Source: Capitulum mitella (taxonomy: Eukaryota; Arthropoda; Thecostraca; Pollicipedomorpha; Pollicipedidae). From it: 64,000 nt of DNA. Of the stretch, positions 12,936 through 24,550 are shown piece after piece; positions within the stretch are counted from its first letter, which is position 1; the number at the start of each line of letters is the position of its first letter. The stretch lies in the NCBI GenBank assembly GCA_030062745.1, contig CP099848.1, positions 7,833,501-7,897,500 of the forward strand, in the 5' to 3' direction. Made by a program: the position numbers and the translations under genes. The notes beneath the pieces are model-generated. The model ran no database searches. It was given only the letters and a program-made list of their open reading frames with translations, and was not told where the DNA came from.

Positions 12936-14574
12936 ATTGTGAAGCTCTGCCTCACCTTGGCGCCAGTAGTGTGATTAGGCATGGCTGTATTTGGAATCGG
13001 TCTGCTGACTCGTCGTTACCATGACGGCATTAGTGCACCCGTTCCGCCAGAGAAACGGGTGCAAAGGCATGCCGATCAGGCAGCTGATCAGGATCATATC
13101 ATTGCCGACTATTTGAGCGTAGTAGACATCATTAGCATCTGCCAAATCATGGGACGCCTGGTATGTCCAGGAGTCGATCTCCACCAAGTCTAAGGGATGG
13201 TAAACTTGCTGAGGATCGAGCAGGACCCGGTGCAGACTGCTCCGCGAATCTCAGTTCGCGGCTGCGCTAAATGAAAGGCTACGACGTCCTGGACTATGTG
13301 GCCTGTGACCCAGAGAATGCAATGAACCTGTCGAATTGTCATCATGCTTGTTTTTTTGTCTAAAAAATTGGCTTTCTTTACTTTTAAACAAAATGTTTCT
13401 CTTCTTATAAGAAATGAGTAGCTATTTGGGCGTATGTCATGTTAAAGGAATAGAAACGAACATGAAAAAGCCAAACGTGTTGTTTTTTTTTGTAAGTTTG
13501 ATTTGTATCGGTAAAGATGAATGTTTATGCCCATTATCAAAGCAATGGGTTAAAATGTCCCTTGTGTCACCATCATGATCATCATTACACATAGGGTTCG
13601 GTTCTCTCGTAGTCTTTAATGTGGGAGTTATTGTGGTCCAGGGTGCTGACGTCTGGCTTTCGGAGGCGTCCACCCGAACCCCGGATAAGGGTTTGGCGCT
13701 CTTGCTCTCTTGCTCTCTCTTCTTGCTCTCTCTTGCTCCACAACTTCCACATCACCGAACCCAAAAAGATCACCCATCCTGCATTTATACCTCTCATATG
13801 TACTTTGCACCTCAGAATCAATGCCTGTGTGCTCAGCATAGATACTTTTGGAGTAAAAGAAACGTTTCGTCAATACGTGTCGTGATTTCTGTATTTTTGT
13901 GAAACTGGCTCTTCGTATTTTCACTGAAAATGCCAAGAATTTCGCTGGAAATTTTTCGTACATTTTACTCCGCTATTTCGTAGTTTTGAAGTTTTATGAA
14001 ACTGAATTTTCAAAACCACACCAAATTTCTTCGCTTTTTCGCATGTTCGCTTTTAACGAAGCTTTATGAAACTAGGCCCAGATCATCACAGATCAGGTAA
14101 TATGACGCCATCGTCAAAACCACGGATGCAGTTTTCAGGCATTGTTTCTTTGCGCGTTTCTGTGCTTTCTCTGGGACAGGACTTTTCCCCTTTATCAACA
14201 CGTGATTCTGATGAAAAGCCCCCGACATTTTTTTCGCTAGTTGCGCTGCAACGACTGTTTTCGTCGCCCTGAAGTTCGGCGTAGCTACGTTCAAATCCTT
14301 CCTAAATACCCAACACAAGTTTGCTGGTCAATATCTTGATAAGACCCGCAGCTATGACAACTTTTTCGAGGGCATGTCATGAACAAATCTTGGTAGGTGT
14401 ACGATTCTTCAACGTAAACTTTTTAAACGTTTTATGATACTGAGTTTTAATCTTATGTTTGGGTGTCACCTCTGATGTCAATGGTGAGGACACCGTGTAC
14501 CTAAAACGTTCCAACATCGAATAGTCGTACAGCCAGAAGACCGCGTTGTGCGCCCTGTTTTGTTCCACTCATTA

Positions 14575-15254
14575 GGCGCGTTTATACGGGTATTTGGAAA
14601 GCTGCCAGATTCCCGGCCAGGTTGGCCGGATTGACCAGCTTTAAAATGAATGCTGCCTTAAACTACAATTGGTTCTGAAAGGCGTGTTTTAACATCGTGA
14701 GACAGAATGAATGGATTGCTATGCAAACAAGCTTGAAATAAAAAGAGGAGAAACCTTGGCTTTCTGTATTACATACCATTCGTAGTAATTTCCTCTGCGG
14801 TTTATTTGGAAGCTTCTGGCCAACCTGGCCGCGTCTCGCCAGTTGCGGCCGCTGGCAAAATCCAGTGGTTCACAAAGGCTATGTACCTTACAACGAAGTC
14901 GCTGATTGGTCGAAGGCTGATAAGCTGGAAGCGCAGGAAGAGTGGCGAGGAAGAGGAAAATTCCTTCACTCGTTGTACACGTGGCCCAAGATCGTGGCGC
15001 CTGTGTTTGAAGCGATTTGTGATTTTCAAAACCTGAAGAAGGTAAGTGGGTTGGTATACGGATTTAGTTGGCTGTAATTTCATGCAAACCAGCATAGGTC
15101 GCAGTGGTGTTCAAACTGCCATGTCTAACAACAAGTGAAGGGAACGTGAAGGAAATCTAGAACCTCGCGGATGCTTAAACTGGCCAGAAAGGTGCACCCT
15201 GGCCAATCTGGCCGGAGAATCTGGCAACTTTTCAAACGCCCGTATAAACGCGCC
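14575..15254. mobile_element. 680 bp TIR element with exon-like content
   Basis: The left end GGCGCGTTTATACGGG is perfectly inverted at the right end (CCCGTATAAACGCGCC). Similarity continues inward for nearly 60 bases as GCCAGATT, CGGCCAG and TTGGCC blocks, at roughly 85 percent by eye. I could not identify a clear target-site duplication. The interior contains a reading frame that ends at a consensus splice donor (see 14853-15041) rather than a transposase. Confidence 0.75.
14853..15041 (+). pseudogene. Exon-like reading frame inside a TIR element, unknown protein
   Basis: The plus-strand frame from about TGGCAAAATCCAGTGG is open and reads WQNPVVHKGYVPYNEV, then DWSKADKLEAQEEWRGRGKF, then LYTWPKIVAPVFEAICDFQ, ending in NLKK directly before GTAAGT, a consensus splice donor, at 15042. 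Balanced amino-acid composition, Trp/Tyr content and the donor make it look like a genuine exon. I do not recognise the family. The frame is also open upstream into TIR-like sequence, so the acceptor side is uncertain. It could be a captured host exon or part of an element-encoded protein. Confidence 0.4.
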
Positions 15255-16100
15255 TGTTGTGGCCTGGCAGAAAAAAGTGCTGGCGTGGAAAATTACACTT
15301 AATCACGAAAATAGATACCGCCCAACTTAGATATAGTTGCATCTGAACATCACTGTGGCGGCAAATCGCACGAACCCAGACCCTTATGTTGCATCTTTGC
15401 AATGCAGGATTCAATGATAATACATCTTTCCCCCGGATTTTTACATCTTTTGGCAATTTTTACATCTGCGTACCTAGCCAAAAATCGTTTTTTGATCAGC
15501 TTGGCCGCTGGCAGCCTTCATGTTTGCCATGGCCACTGGCCACCGAAATATTTACATTTTTTTTTATTTTTAGCAACATTTTGGCACTTAGCGCAAAATG
15601 AATTTGGCCACACCTGTTCTACTGCTCTACAGCGCTAGGCTTAGAAATGTCTCGAAGGGTTTTACCAGCCCCGTGCTGCTGAAGGCGTCCAAGTGGCGAA
15701 GAGCACGAAAGAATCTGATGTGGGTTGGCTCAAAGGCCTAGTAAATAGCCATGCCAGTCATATGTGGCCTCAAGAGCGGTCAACAGTGACCATTCTTTGG
15801 CTTCGTACATTGTCGATTTAGGGTCCTTTCTGGGGCATATCTCCCTCTTGCAACTAAAATACAGGAGATATACAGAACCAAGGTCACTTTTAGCTTCTCG
15901 TGCAATTCTACGCCAGAAACGTCCAAAAAATCATAGGTCAAGCCATAACTTGATTTGAAAACGTCATTCAGATGAGGCTCGAGTCAGCTCTTTCTTAGGA
16001 AAAGTATTTGTCGTGAAAAGTTATCTTTTCTACATTGGACGAGATATTCCCTTGCCGATGTATAAAACACAAACTTTCTTTCCATCAGCCACCTATTACT
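15255..16100. other. Non-coding DNA, nothing recognised
   Basis: No exon, RNA gene or repeat could be supported between the TIR element and the fold-back element. Confidence 0.3.
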
Positions 16101-16322
16101 AGGTGACCAGCAGACATGTGCTGGGATGCCAGTGGAATGCAGGGTACTCGCGTCAACGACCCTCGGCCTGGGTGGGTCGTTGCGTCATCTCGGAAAGGTC
16201 GTGTCCCTACGGAGCAAGGCCATCCCCAGATGACGCAACACTTACCCTGGTCAGCTTAGAATCCGACGCAAAACGAGGATAACCTGCATTCCATCGGGAC
16301 CCCGGCACACGTCTGGTGACCA
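16101..16322. mobile_element. Fold-back (MITE-like) element
   Basis: The left half (AGGTGACCAGCAGACATGTG, then GTGGAATGCAGGGT) is the inverse of the right half (AACCTGCATTCCATCGGG, then CACACGTCTGGTGACC). A second nested inverted pair is GACGCAAC / GTTGCGTC in the centre. The ~220 bp unit could fold into a long imperfect hairpin. It has no coding capacity. Confidence 0.65.
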
Positions 16323-16795
16323 GGAGTGCTCCCGTCCCAATCCACCACGACGCAAGGCACCTGACGCAACTCTCGGGGAAATCAAGTTAGTGAATCGAAT
16401 AGAATTCCACAAGTCGTGGTAAAAAGGAAAGATAAATCAATTGTAAACTATGACGTGACAGAATCACCATAATTAAAATAAATCAAACAACAAGAAAGCG
16501 GTCCCAGCCCAGAAGCTTATAACTGTCCACTACACCAATCTCATGAACTGTACGTCCAGTGTAGTATTTATCAAACTTACTTCTTGAAGACAGGATAGGG
16601 CACTTCCAGGCCGATTTCATCGAGGGTCGACCACTGCGGCAGCCACCAAGACTAAGCGAGACTGTTCCGGTGTGCCACATCAGGGCCGTCCTAATGTAGC
16701 GGTAGTATACGTAAGAAAATGCGCAGCACCCATACGGGCAACCCAGTAATGCAAAGGCAAACCCACATACCCACCCATCAACCAACGCAAGTCCT
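16323..16795. other. Non-coding DNA, nothing recognised
   Basis: No supported feature lies between the fold-back element and the CA-rich repeat. Confidence 0.3.
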
Positions 16796-16951
16796 CACCT
16801 TTACTCACACCCACATGACACCGACGCCTACACACGCACGCACCCACACGCACCCACGCGCACATGCAAGCATGCACACGCGCGCATGCACACACACACA
16901 CACGCACGCATGCACACACGCACACACACACACGCGCACGCACGCACACAG
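16796..16951. repeat. (CA)n / (CACG)n compound microsatellite
   Basis: Interrupted ACACGCACGCACCCACACG units cover about 150 bases. Thr/His-rich plus-strand and Cys/Val-rich minus-strand frames here are repeat artefacts. Confidence 0.9.
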
Positions 16952-17560
16952 AAACGTAAACACTTGCAATGAACGAATGGCCGAACTATGATGACTTGAG
17001 TGGGACTTTGCGCAATGGGCAGGCAGACAAAATTTCCGAGTTTAATAGTCCCACTCGGCTAAGTCGAGCTCAAGGTCACTTCATTAAAACGTTACCCATC
17101 GTTGTCCCAACAAGCGCGCTTCGGTCTTCACCATCTGACGAGGGAGAACCATCTCAACACATATCGGCATCTGTCAGTCACTAAAGCATTTCCAAAATGA
17201 AAATTTAATGCGCTCGGCAAAATGTGCGACATATGTGTCTTCAACATACACGATAATATGTGCTGCTGATGTTCCACGACAGGCAATGGCCGTTTTACAT
17301 ACCGATTAGGCCAGCTATACTTTTGATCAAAATATTGACCAGACACCGAAGTGGTTGGGGATCATCTGTTTCGTTAGCCTACAAATGACTGGGGCCTCAG
17401 GCCATTGGTTGAGGGAAGAAAGCATTGTCCTAGGATATCTGGAACTACTCGGCGCTTTTAAATGATTTTAACGCCAATCGGTATTCTTGCATTGTACGAC
17501 AGTGGCACATAAAAGAACTGAGTGGGAAAAATAATGTCATCTGAGGTCAAAGTGAAGTTT

Positions 17561-18806
17561 TAACCCGCGCACGACCCTCGGCCCGTTACGATCATGCGCG
17601 ACTGGGGGTGGGGGGCAGTTGGCCGCCCCCTCTAACTCACGAACGGTTGATCGTACAATAAAAATAAGCATACCGTTGGAAAGCTCGTGACGAGCAGAGC
17701 TCGAAACTGGTCTCATTTTTAGTTTTAGATAATATGTAGCAATTTACGCCCTATATATGTCTTCTCATAGCCGACTGCATGAGACCGAGAAATGGCCTGA
17801 ATCTCAAGGGCTGTGACTAATAACGCATAAATAAAGGCACCAGCGCAAAAGTACAGGTCTGCAAATGCCGATGCACATCTTATTTCTCAGCTTTGTTAAA
17901 TCTATACGCCGAAACGTCGAGTTAAAGACACGGCAATTCTCGCGCCGGCTGTCGGCGTGCGCCGCAGCCGTATGCAATAACAGATTGACGGGAACTAATT
18001 TTAGCGTTCCTTTATTTTCGCGAAAAAAGCCTATCCATGTAAATTTTATTGATCTTACTGGTTCTTGTGATGGTTTTCCATGCTTAAATTTTGGAAAAAA
18101 TCATTAGTTTCCATTCTACACAATTGGCGGAACTTTATTCGCGAGAGCCTTATCGGCACCACACACATATCGGCATTCTACAAAATATGCAATTTTTTTT
18201 CAAACTTTTTGTTGTTCCTGGTATTACTTCCGTCTGTGCAAGCTAGTTCTGCCATTTTCTACCCATTCTGAGTAATTCATCGCCGATTTTGACGGCGGTA
18301 CATTTTGGCTCACTACAGTTATTCGTGACCTGACCTCAGGTCAATGGCTGGAAGTCATTGATACTTTGCCCAATGACGGTAACTAGATGTCGGCTTCACT
18401 CCACACTAAAAATGTTATGAAATATTCCGTTAATTTCCGAAAAAACGACGACATGTGTTAAAAATGGGCTTGACCTTAGGCCAATGGCCCGGAAAATTCC
18501 TGAAAAATCTGAGGTAGGAGATTTGTTGCATCTATCAGGATCACTAATCCCTGAAAGTATTATTGAGATATCTTGTTTTGCGAAAAGTTAGAGGGCGCTA
18601 AACTTCTTTGGACATAGGTTTGTTTGACCTGAGCTAGGTCAGGCAGCTGACCTGACCTGAGGTCAAAATTTTTGACGCAAAATGTAAAAATGATGAATCA
18701 AAAGGTGCGCGAAGTTTCGTGACTCTGTGTTTATTTGTTCTCTCGCAATCCCCGAAAAACCTCAGGGGGGTCTGTCAACAGCCCCCCAGTCCGGGGCGGG
18801 CTAAGT
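17561..18806 (+). mobile_element. 1.2 kb repeat family R1, copy 2
   Basis: Same orientation as 11158-12246. It begins with TTAACCCGCGCACG and ends with CCGGGGCGGGCTAAG, near-inverted short termini. It shares the CTAACTCACGAACGGTTG, CCTATATATG...CATAGCCGACTGCATGA, GAGTTAAAGACACGG, TTTTGACGG and TGACCTCAGGTCA blocks in the same order as the other two copies. No intact frame runs through it. Confidence 0.75.
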
Positions 18807-20222
18807 TGCTGCAGTCGGTAATGACCTCCGGAGCAAGGAAGGGTGTCGTCACATTCCATTCACACTTTATCACAGATAACTTACATGCTTGAAATGCATC
18901 ATTCATATCGGCATTGCCAATATCTTTTCAGGTTCATGTCACAGGCTAAGGTCAAAGTGTGACAATAAACTGCGGCATATTATCTCAGGAACTACTGGAC
19001 TGATCAGCTTCAGTCTTACGTCATTCGATAGCCGTGTATTACATGTAGCATCTCAACGAACATCATTGACGTTGGTTTTTTCCACTGAGACGCATGAGCT
19101 CACCTGCAGTGCTGGATTTCATCTACATTTTTTCGATTATTCGTGCAAACGTTTCCTTTGACACTGAGAAATACATTTTTAGAGGAAGGAAAATACTGAT
19201 GCCAGCTCAATAGCTCATTATTTCACTATTTTAATGATAACAGGTATATGAGTGTGGCCACGCTTCAGGAACTGGGGGCGGAGGCGGGGGAGACAAGCTG
19301 ACTGCAGTCTACCAGCAATAGAAAGGGGGGGGGGAAGAGCACTTTTTCAGGGCGTTGTAAGACAAAGTACGACTAACATCTTTGTTAGATTTCAGAGTTT
19401 AAGGAATTGTGTCGCCAATGAGAAACACCTTTTTGTAACCTTAAAAATTGGGGGCACAAACCACGGCTTCTCGAAAAATGTGGAGGACATGTGCCCCGCA
19501 GCGCTGCAGAGATTACACCCATGGACAAAAAAAGGATGTGAAGGAAAGTCGCAAAATTTTAGTGCGATAACCCAAACGGTTTGACCTTCGCGCCAAAAAC
19601 TTCGGGGATGAATCGCCCTCCCTTCCATGAAAAGGGGCTAACCATATTCCCGTTGGAAGGGAACGGGTTCAGAAGTCCCCTCCGGTTTTTGCTCACAATT
19701 TCCAGGATGTTTAGAGCAGCTCCACAAAAGTCAGTAAATTTGCTAACTTTCTTAAGTTACGAACTAAATTACTAACTTAAGTTAGTAAATTTACTCACTT
19801 TCCATTCTACGCATCGCGTAAATTTTCTCGTCGTTTTACTTTGCCCAGGGACGGAGCCAGGCCACGTTTTTCAGGGACACCTCAGGCTTTTTTGGCCCAG
19901 TTGAACGTAGAAGGAAAATGTCTGCTAAAAATAGGATTTTTTTTGGATAGAAGCTAAAAATTCTCGGCTCGACACCTAGTGCCGTTTCCATCCATCCTGC
20001 ACGACATTTACACAAACCGTAGAAGCACTCTGTCGTTTTAGTAGGTTATGGGCAAATGAGCATATCGGCTTACTTTCTTGGCTTACTTACTTGACATACT
20101 TAGAAATAAAATCCTTTTTTGGACAGCATGTCTGACATAATTTCATGGACGGATAAACGTCATAAAATAATGTTTCTGCAAAAATAATGTTATAAAATTG
20201 CAGGCCGTACATGTACAGCCTA
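18807..20222. other. Non-coding DNA with repeat family R2 fragment
   Basis: From about 19610 to 19930 the sequence resembles 31010-31230: CCCCTCCGGTTTTTGCTCAC, AATTTCCAGGATGTTTAGAG, a TTCTACGCATCG block and CAGGGACGGAGCCAGGCCACG all recur with substitutions there. A short palindrome TACTAACTTAAGTTAGTA lies near 19770. The rest shows nothing recognisable. Confidence 0.4.
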
Positions 20223-20223
20223 A

Positions 20224-20480
20224 CTAATTCTCCACTTGGTCTGCCTCCTGAAGGTCTTGCAGCACTTTAACCCGAGCCATGAAAAAAATATTTGTCACTA
20301 GGCGGTCCATGGCGCTTGTCTGCAGCCCCATTTCTGTGCCTCCGTAAAGTCTTGCCGCAAAGCGTTGTAATTGCCTCATGGCATTTGGCGTCGATTCACC
20401 TCTAAAATCTAGTGTGTAAGGCACCATGTTTCCGACAGTAGCACTGGCTGAATCATCTGAAAAAACTGGACCACATTTTC
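20224..20480 (-). pseudogene. Coding-like fragment, unknown product
   Basis: The minus-strand frame reads FSDDSASATVGNMVPY, then TLDFRGESTPNAMRQLQRF, then AARLYGGTEMGLQTSAMDRL and ends LQEADQVEN before a stop. The composition is protein-like and unlike the surrounding AT-rich shadows. I do not recognise it. It may be the C-terminal end of a mobile-element protein or a terminal host exon; no splice acceptor was confirmed. Confidence 0.3.
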
Positions 20481-20639
20481 CCTACTTCTCGCAGAGGTTC
20501 ATGATAAAGCTCTGAAGTCCAAATAAACCAGTCAGCAATCGAGCAAACAAACATTCATAAATCCAAATTATCGCTGCCTCACATTGCTCCCGACAAGAGC
20601 TTTTGTTTAGGTACAGTTCGATGTTTGAGCATCAAATGC

Positions 20640-21560
20640 TTTGCTGCGTCATCCGTAGCTCGGGCCGCCGCTTCCCAGGCGTTTACCCGGCAGCAACGGC
20701 ACGCTGCTGCCTGAGCACTTGCTTTGCTCTCAGACCGGTCCTCTTCATGACCTGTCTCATCTCCTCTCGCCGTGCGCCGGCTGAATTTTGCTCCGACGCC
20801 GTGGCTTAGCGTGGGCCCGAGCTTCTGTTTTCCGTTTCACTGTGAGTCCCTCGGGGACGGGACGAGTAGGCGAACTCGTTTGTGTGGTGAGCTGCGGCCA
20901 GTTCTAAATGCATACCCACTTCAAGGAAAGTGACTTTTTGCATCTGCCTCCAATTCGGTAAAAGCATAATCAGCCTTATGTCACCGCCGCCCTCTCACCT
21001 GTCTGGTGTGGACCGCGGTCAGCCGTGTGTTGCCGCTCTGTGTGCTGCTGTGATGTGAGTCGGTGAGCTGCCGCTCTGTGTGCTACTGTGGTGCGGGTCG
21101 GTCAGCCGCGTGTTGCCGCTCTGTGCTGCTGTGGTGCGGGTCGGTCAGCCGTGTGTTGCCGCTCTGTGTGCTGCAGTGGTGCGGGTCGGCCAGCCGTGTG
21201 TTGCTGCTCTGTGCTGCTGTGGTGCGGGTCAGCCAGCCGTGTGTTGCCGCTCTGTGTGCTGCTGTGATGTGGGTCGGTGAGCTGCCGCCCTGTGTGCTAC
21301 TGTGGTGCGGGTCGGTCAGCCGTGTGTTGCCGCCCTGTGTGCTGCAGCGGTGCGGGTCGGCCGGTGCTGGCCGCCGTCTGCCGCCTGCTGACGTCCAGCG
21401 GCCCCCGCCCTGGCCGGCTGGACAGCGTCCGCGGCGATTCGGCCGGGCGCGTCCATTAGCCGGCCAGGGCGGCCGGAACCGCTGACCGTCCGGCGACGCG
21501 TGCCGACAGCTCTCCACACCGTGCAGGCCGCCGCTCGGCCCGTCCCGACCCGGCCAGGGA
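20640..21560. other. GC-rich, CpG-dense block
   Basis: Base composition shifts abruptly from the AT-moderate surroundings to GC-rich, with many CpG dinucleotides. Long overlapping open frames occur on both strands, which is expected when stop codons are depleted by high GC. A tandem repeat occupies 21005-21370. It could be a promoter-associated island, but no gene start was identified. Confidence 0.4.
21005..21370. repeat. ~36-39 bp tandem repeat
   Basis: About nine to ten units built on GTGTGTTGCCGCTCTGTGTG, CTGCTGTGGTGCGGGTCGG and TCAGCC run head to tail with small length changes. Frames through it give Cys/Val/Ala-rich repeats with no known domain. Confidence 0.85.
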
Positions 21561-24517
21561 GGTTGGTCCCAGCACGGTGATGCCGTGCTGGGGGGTCTCC
21601 CAAGGGGTCGTAATCCGGTGATTTTGCCCCCGCGACGCGGACTGTAAAACCGGCAAAATGCCATAAATTTTGAATTTTCCACTTTTTGGGGGCCAACGTC
21701 AGCTGTACGCGACGGCATTTTGTGGCAAGCTGACTATTTCTGTATGCTGATTGCGCATGATGGAACTGGACCTGACGACGGATGAGAATGATAGCGATAC
21801 GTCGTCGGGCCCAGGAGTGTCGTGCCCTTCTCAGATGTCTCTGACAATGGACACGGCCCGTATGGAAACGAGAGTATGCAAAGGCCAATTACTGTCGGAA
21901 CATCCTGTTACCCGATCTCTGAAAGACGCCATACGAAGCAGCAGAAATCGGCAGTGACCATCATAAATTTTGCACGCCGCGGCAGAACAATTATTCATTG
22001 GACTATAACAGGAAACACCATCTGAGTGACCTATCGCACCCACGTTAACATGAACAGTAGATTGGCACCGTTGTTGTTATCGATTTGTTCTACACTATTG
22101 CTAGGTTTATTCTGGAGATAAATCTGCCTCAGGAGCGTATTTCCCCTCTCCCTGACATCTTAAAATCTAACCATCCGAACTTGCTCCGAGATAATTTAGA
22201 GAAATGGTTGGAACCTAATCTGAAACTCCGAAGGCCTCAAAATTGAAACCGTGCAAATGACGGTGAAAGAAATCACGAAAAATGGTTTTATAGCATGCTT
22301 ATTGGTCACGGTAGGACCGAACGTTGTCAGTGGAAAGTCGCCACAAATCAACGCAAATAGGACCCAGAGTCAAGTCTGGAACACAAGGAAGTCAAATTTG
22401 CATTCCAGCACGCGTGAATGACGTATTGAGATACCAAAAGCAGATGGCAGGTAGAAATGCGTCTTTGTTCGTATTTTTCTGAATTTTTACCATTCAAAGG
22501 GACCTGATACAAACCACAATGATCTTTTCTATATTTGGCGAACGCAGATTTATGCGCACGTTTCAGGCCACTCATTTTGAAAATAGGAGGCCTGATATTG
22601 AGATGAATTCTGAGTCATGCTGGAGTGCCGAAGCTCAAGATATCCATCTTCTTAGCATTCCTTCGCCTGCTATCTGTTGGTTGGGACGTTGTCGCTTGTG
22701 CGGCAATAGTTGTGGTGGCTAAACTTTACTAATTTGGTTCCTTCTTTGAACATCAAATTTAATTTATACATGTTCTTACTAGCATCAATAATAAAATTTG
22801 ATTCACCCCTGCAGTTCCAATGCGTTGTTCTAAAATTATGATAAGCTTAAGTTTCGAGTACTGCGAACTGGGAATTTTGTTGCAATGAATACAAATCTGA
22901 TTTATCGGATGCTCCAGACTATGGCGACACTATCTCGTAGGGAACATTAACAAAGTGAAGGGGAAGGAAATTATCAATTTTATCATGGCAGTGACAGTAA
23001 TTGCAGTAGTGAGATTCATATAGTCAGTCAGGTTAAGATTTAGGTGGGGGTTGGTGTCGGTCGGGTTAGATTAGGTTAGGTTGATACTATTCATGCTCGC
23101 TGCACCACAGATCTTTTATCATCCATATAACACGATGTAAACCAAATATCGCCGGAGATGTTTTACGCAACACGTGATTCTACGCAACAAACAAGTCGAG
23201 CCAGTTGCGGTGCAGAACTAAGCTGAGTTTATTCGGACAACGGCACAATCGATAGCCTGGGGCGAGGCGACATCATGTGACCCGGTGAAGCGTGACTGGT
23301 TCGTGCTTCATGAGGTGCGTTCGACTGTTGGTTCCAAAAATCTGTCCCTTTCCTCCCGCTGCCATTTTGAAGAAATCAGTTCGTCATAGCACGCCATGGC
23401 TCAATTATTTCACTGTTCTTCCTACAAATACTTCTGGTAAACATATTTTTAAAGATAAATGCATCAGTCATTATTTCGGACACCTTTAAATATCATAATG
23501 ATATGGATTTACCTCTTTTTGTGAGGCCCACCAGGTAATTAAAGTTAAGTTACTAAAGAAAGTTTCGACAAACGCTTCCAAAAAATTGTTCATTCATTTT
23601 GTGCCGAATGCAAATTTCGCTACTGCGTCTAGTCTAGCCAGGAAGAAACACTCGGCGGCAAACGGGGACGTTTAACATTCTTGAGTTGATCGTGGTTTTC
23701 CGCGTTACTGTACCGTGAATTTGGCGTTCTTCATTAGTCATGAACGTGACAAAAGCCGTCATGGGTGAAACATAGACGTTTATTAACCCGCAATTGACTG
23801 TGGCATACAGCATAACGACATTGCCTGAGAGGGGCAGAAATTGTCCCCCGAGTATCTATTAAACTAATGGACAGATTTCAGCTTTCGACTTTCATTGATT
23901 CGCCGATCGATAAACCTGTGTCATGGACTTTCAGGGCATACGAAGACTTAGACTCAGGGCAATGATGAGGTCACGTGTCAAAGTAGAGTTCAAAGATGTT
24001 TCGCTGTTTAAGATAACCCGGGCAATGTATATACCGCCACATTTCATTCACTTCCCATCACGAATAACTTGGAGGCTTTAAGAGTATCAGGCACATTGAC
24101 ACTGCGTACATTTGACTAGGCTCACGTCGCAGATCAAGGTCAAGTGAAGTCAATTTCATACAGCGTATTATCTCAGAAACCGCAGAACCGATTGGAACAA
24201 ATCGAGCACCGTTCGATAACACTGTTTTAAACAATCTCGGAGAAGTGACACACGGCCTTCACATGGCCGTCTCAAGTTTTTCCTGCGCAGACTGACTCTA
24301 CATTCAGGAAAAAAATGATTTACGAAGACACTTGCTACCGTGACGTCATGTCTGCCGTCGACCTACCAATCAAAAATCGTCAGATTGTACGAATAATGCG
24401 CTTTCGCTTTTGCATGGGTGCTGCTTCTTGCTGCTCTCCCTAAGCACTAAGGAGCAGGTGGGGAATAGAGAATAAGAAAAAAGGACGTACCCGGAAGTTA
24501 TTCAGGGGTGGATAGTG
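21561..24517. other. Unassigned DNA
   Basis: About 2.9 kb with no supported exon. Near 23065-23085 the words GATTAGGTTAGGTTG contain two TTAGG units, the arthropod telomere motif, but too few to call an array. Confidence 0.35.
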
Positions 24518-24518
24518 A

Positions 24519-24547
<29 letters not shown>
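24518..24547. repeat. (TG)n microsatellite
   Basis: Uninterrupted TG dinucleotide run of about 30 bases. Confidence 0.95.

Positions 24548-24550
<3 letters not shown>

Larger units (their letters stand above)
12363..14082. mobile_element. Region flanked by 19 bp inverted repeat (GGGCCTAGTTTCATAAAGC)
   Basis: The left arm at about 12365-12383 reads GGGCCTAGTTTCATAAAGC, and the exact inverted copy GCTTTATGAAACTAGGCCC occurs at about 14061-14079. Inside are a TTCG/TTCA tetranucleotide tract, a fragment of another element (12829-12935) and a CTTGCTCT-rich stretch. A perfect 19 bp match at 1.7 kb is unlikely by chance, so this is either one element with internal insertions or two MITE copies in opposite orientation. 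Confidence 0.45.

Noticed and set aside
16719..16991. Thr/His-rich 90-codon ORF
   Set aside because: Translation of a CA/CG microsatellite.
21083..21888. Long overlapping ORFs (up to 211 codons) in the GC-rich block
   Set aside because: Both strands are open because of base composition and a ~36-39 bp tandem repeat; no domain or splice signals.
23065..23085. TTAGG telomere-like repeats
   Set aside because: Only two adjacent units; short matches also occur near 43068 and 49165, so this is chance-level.
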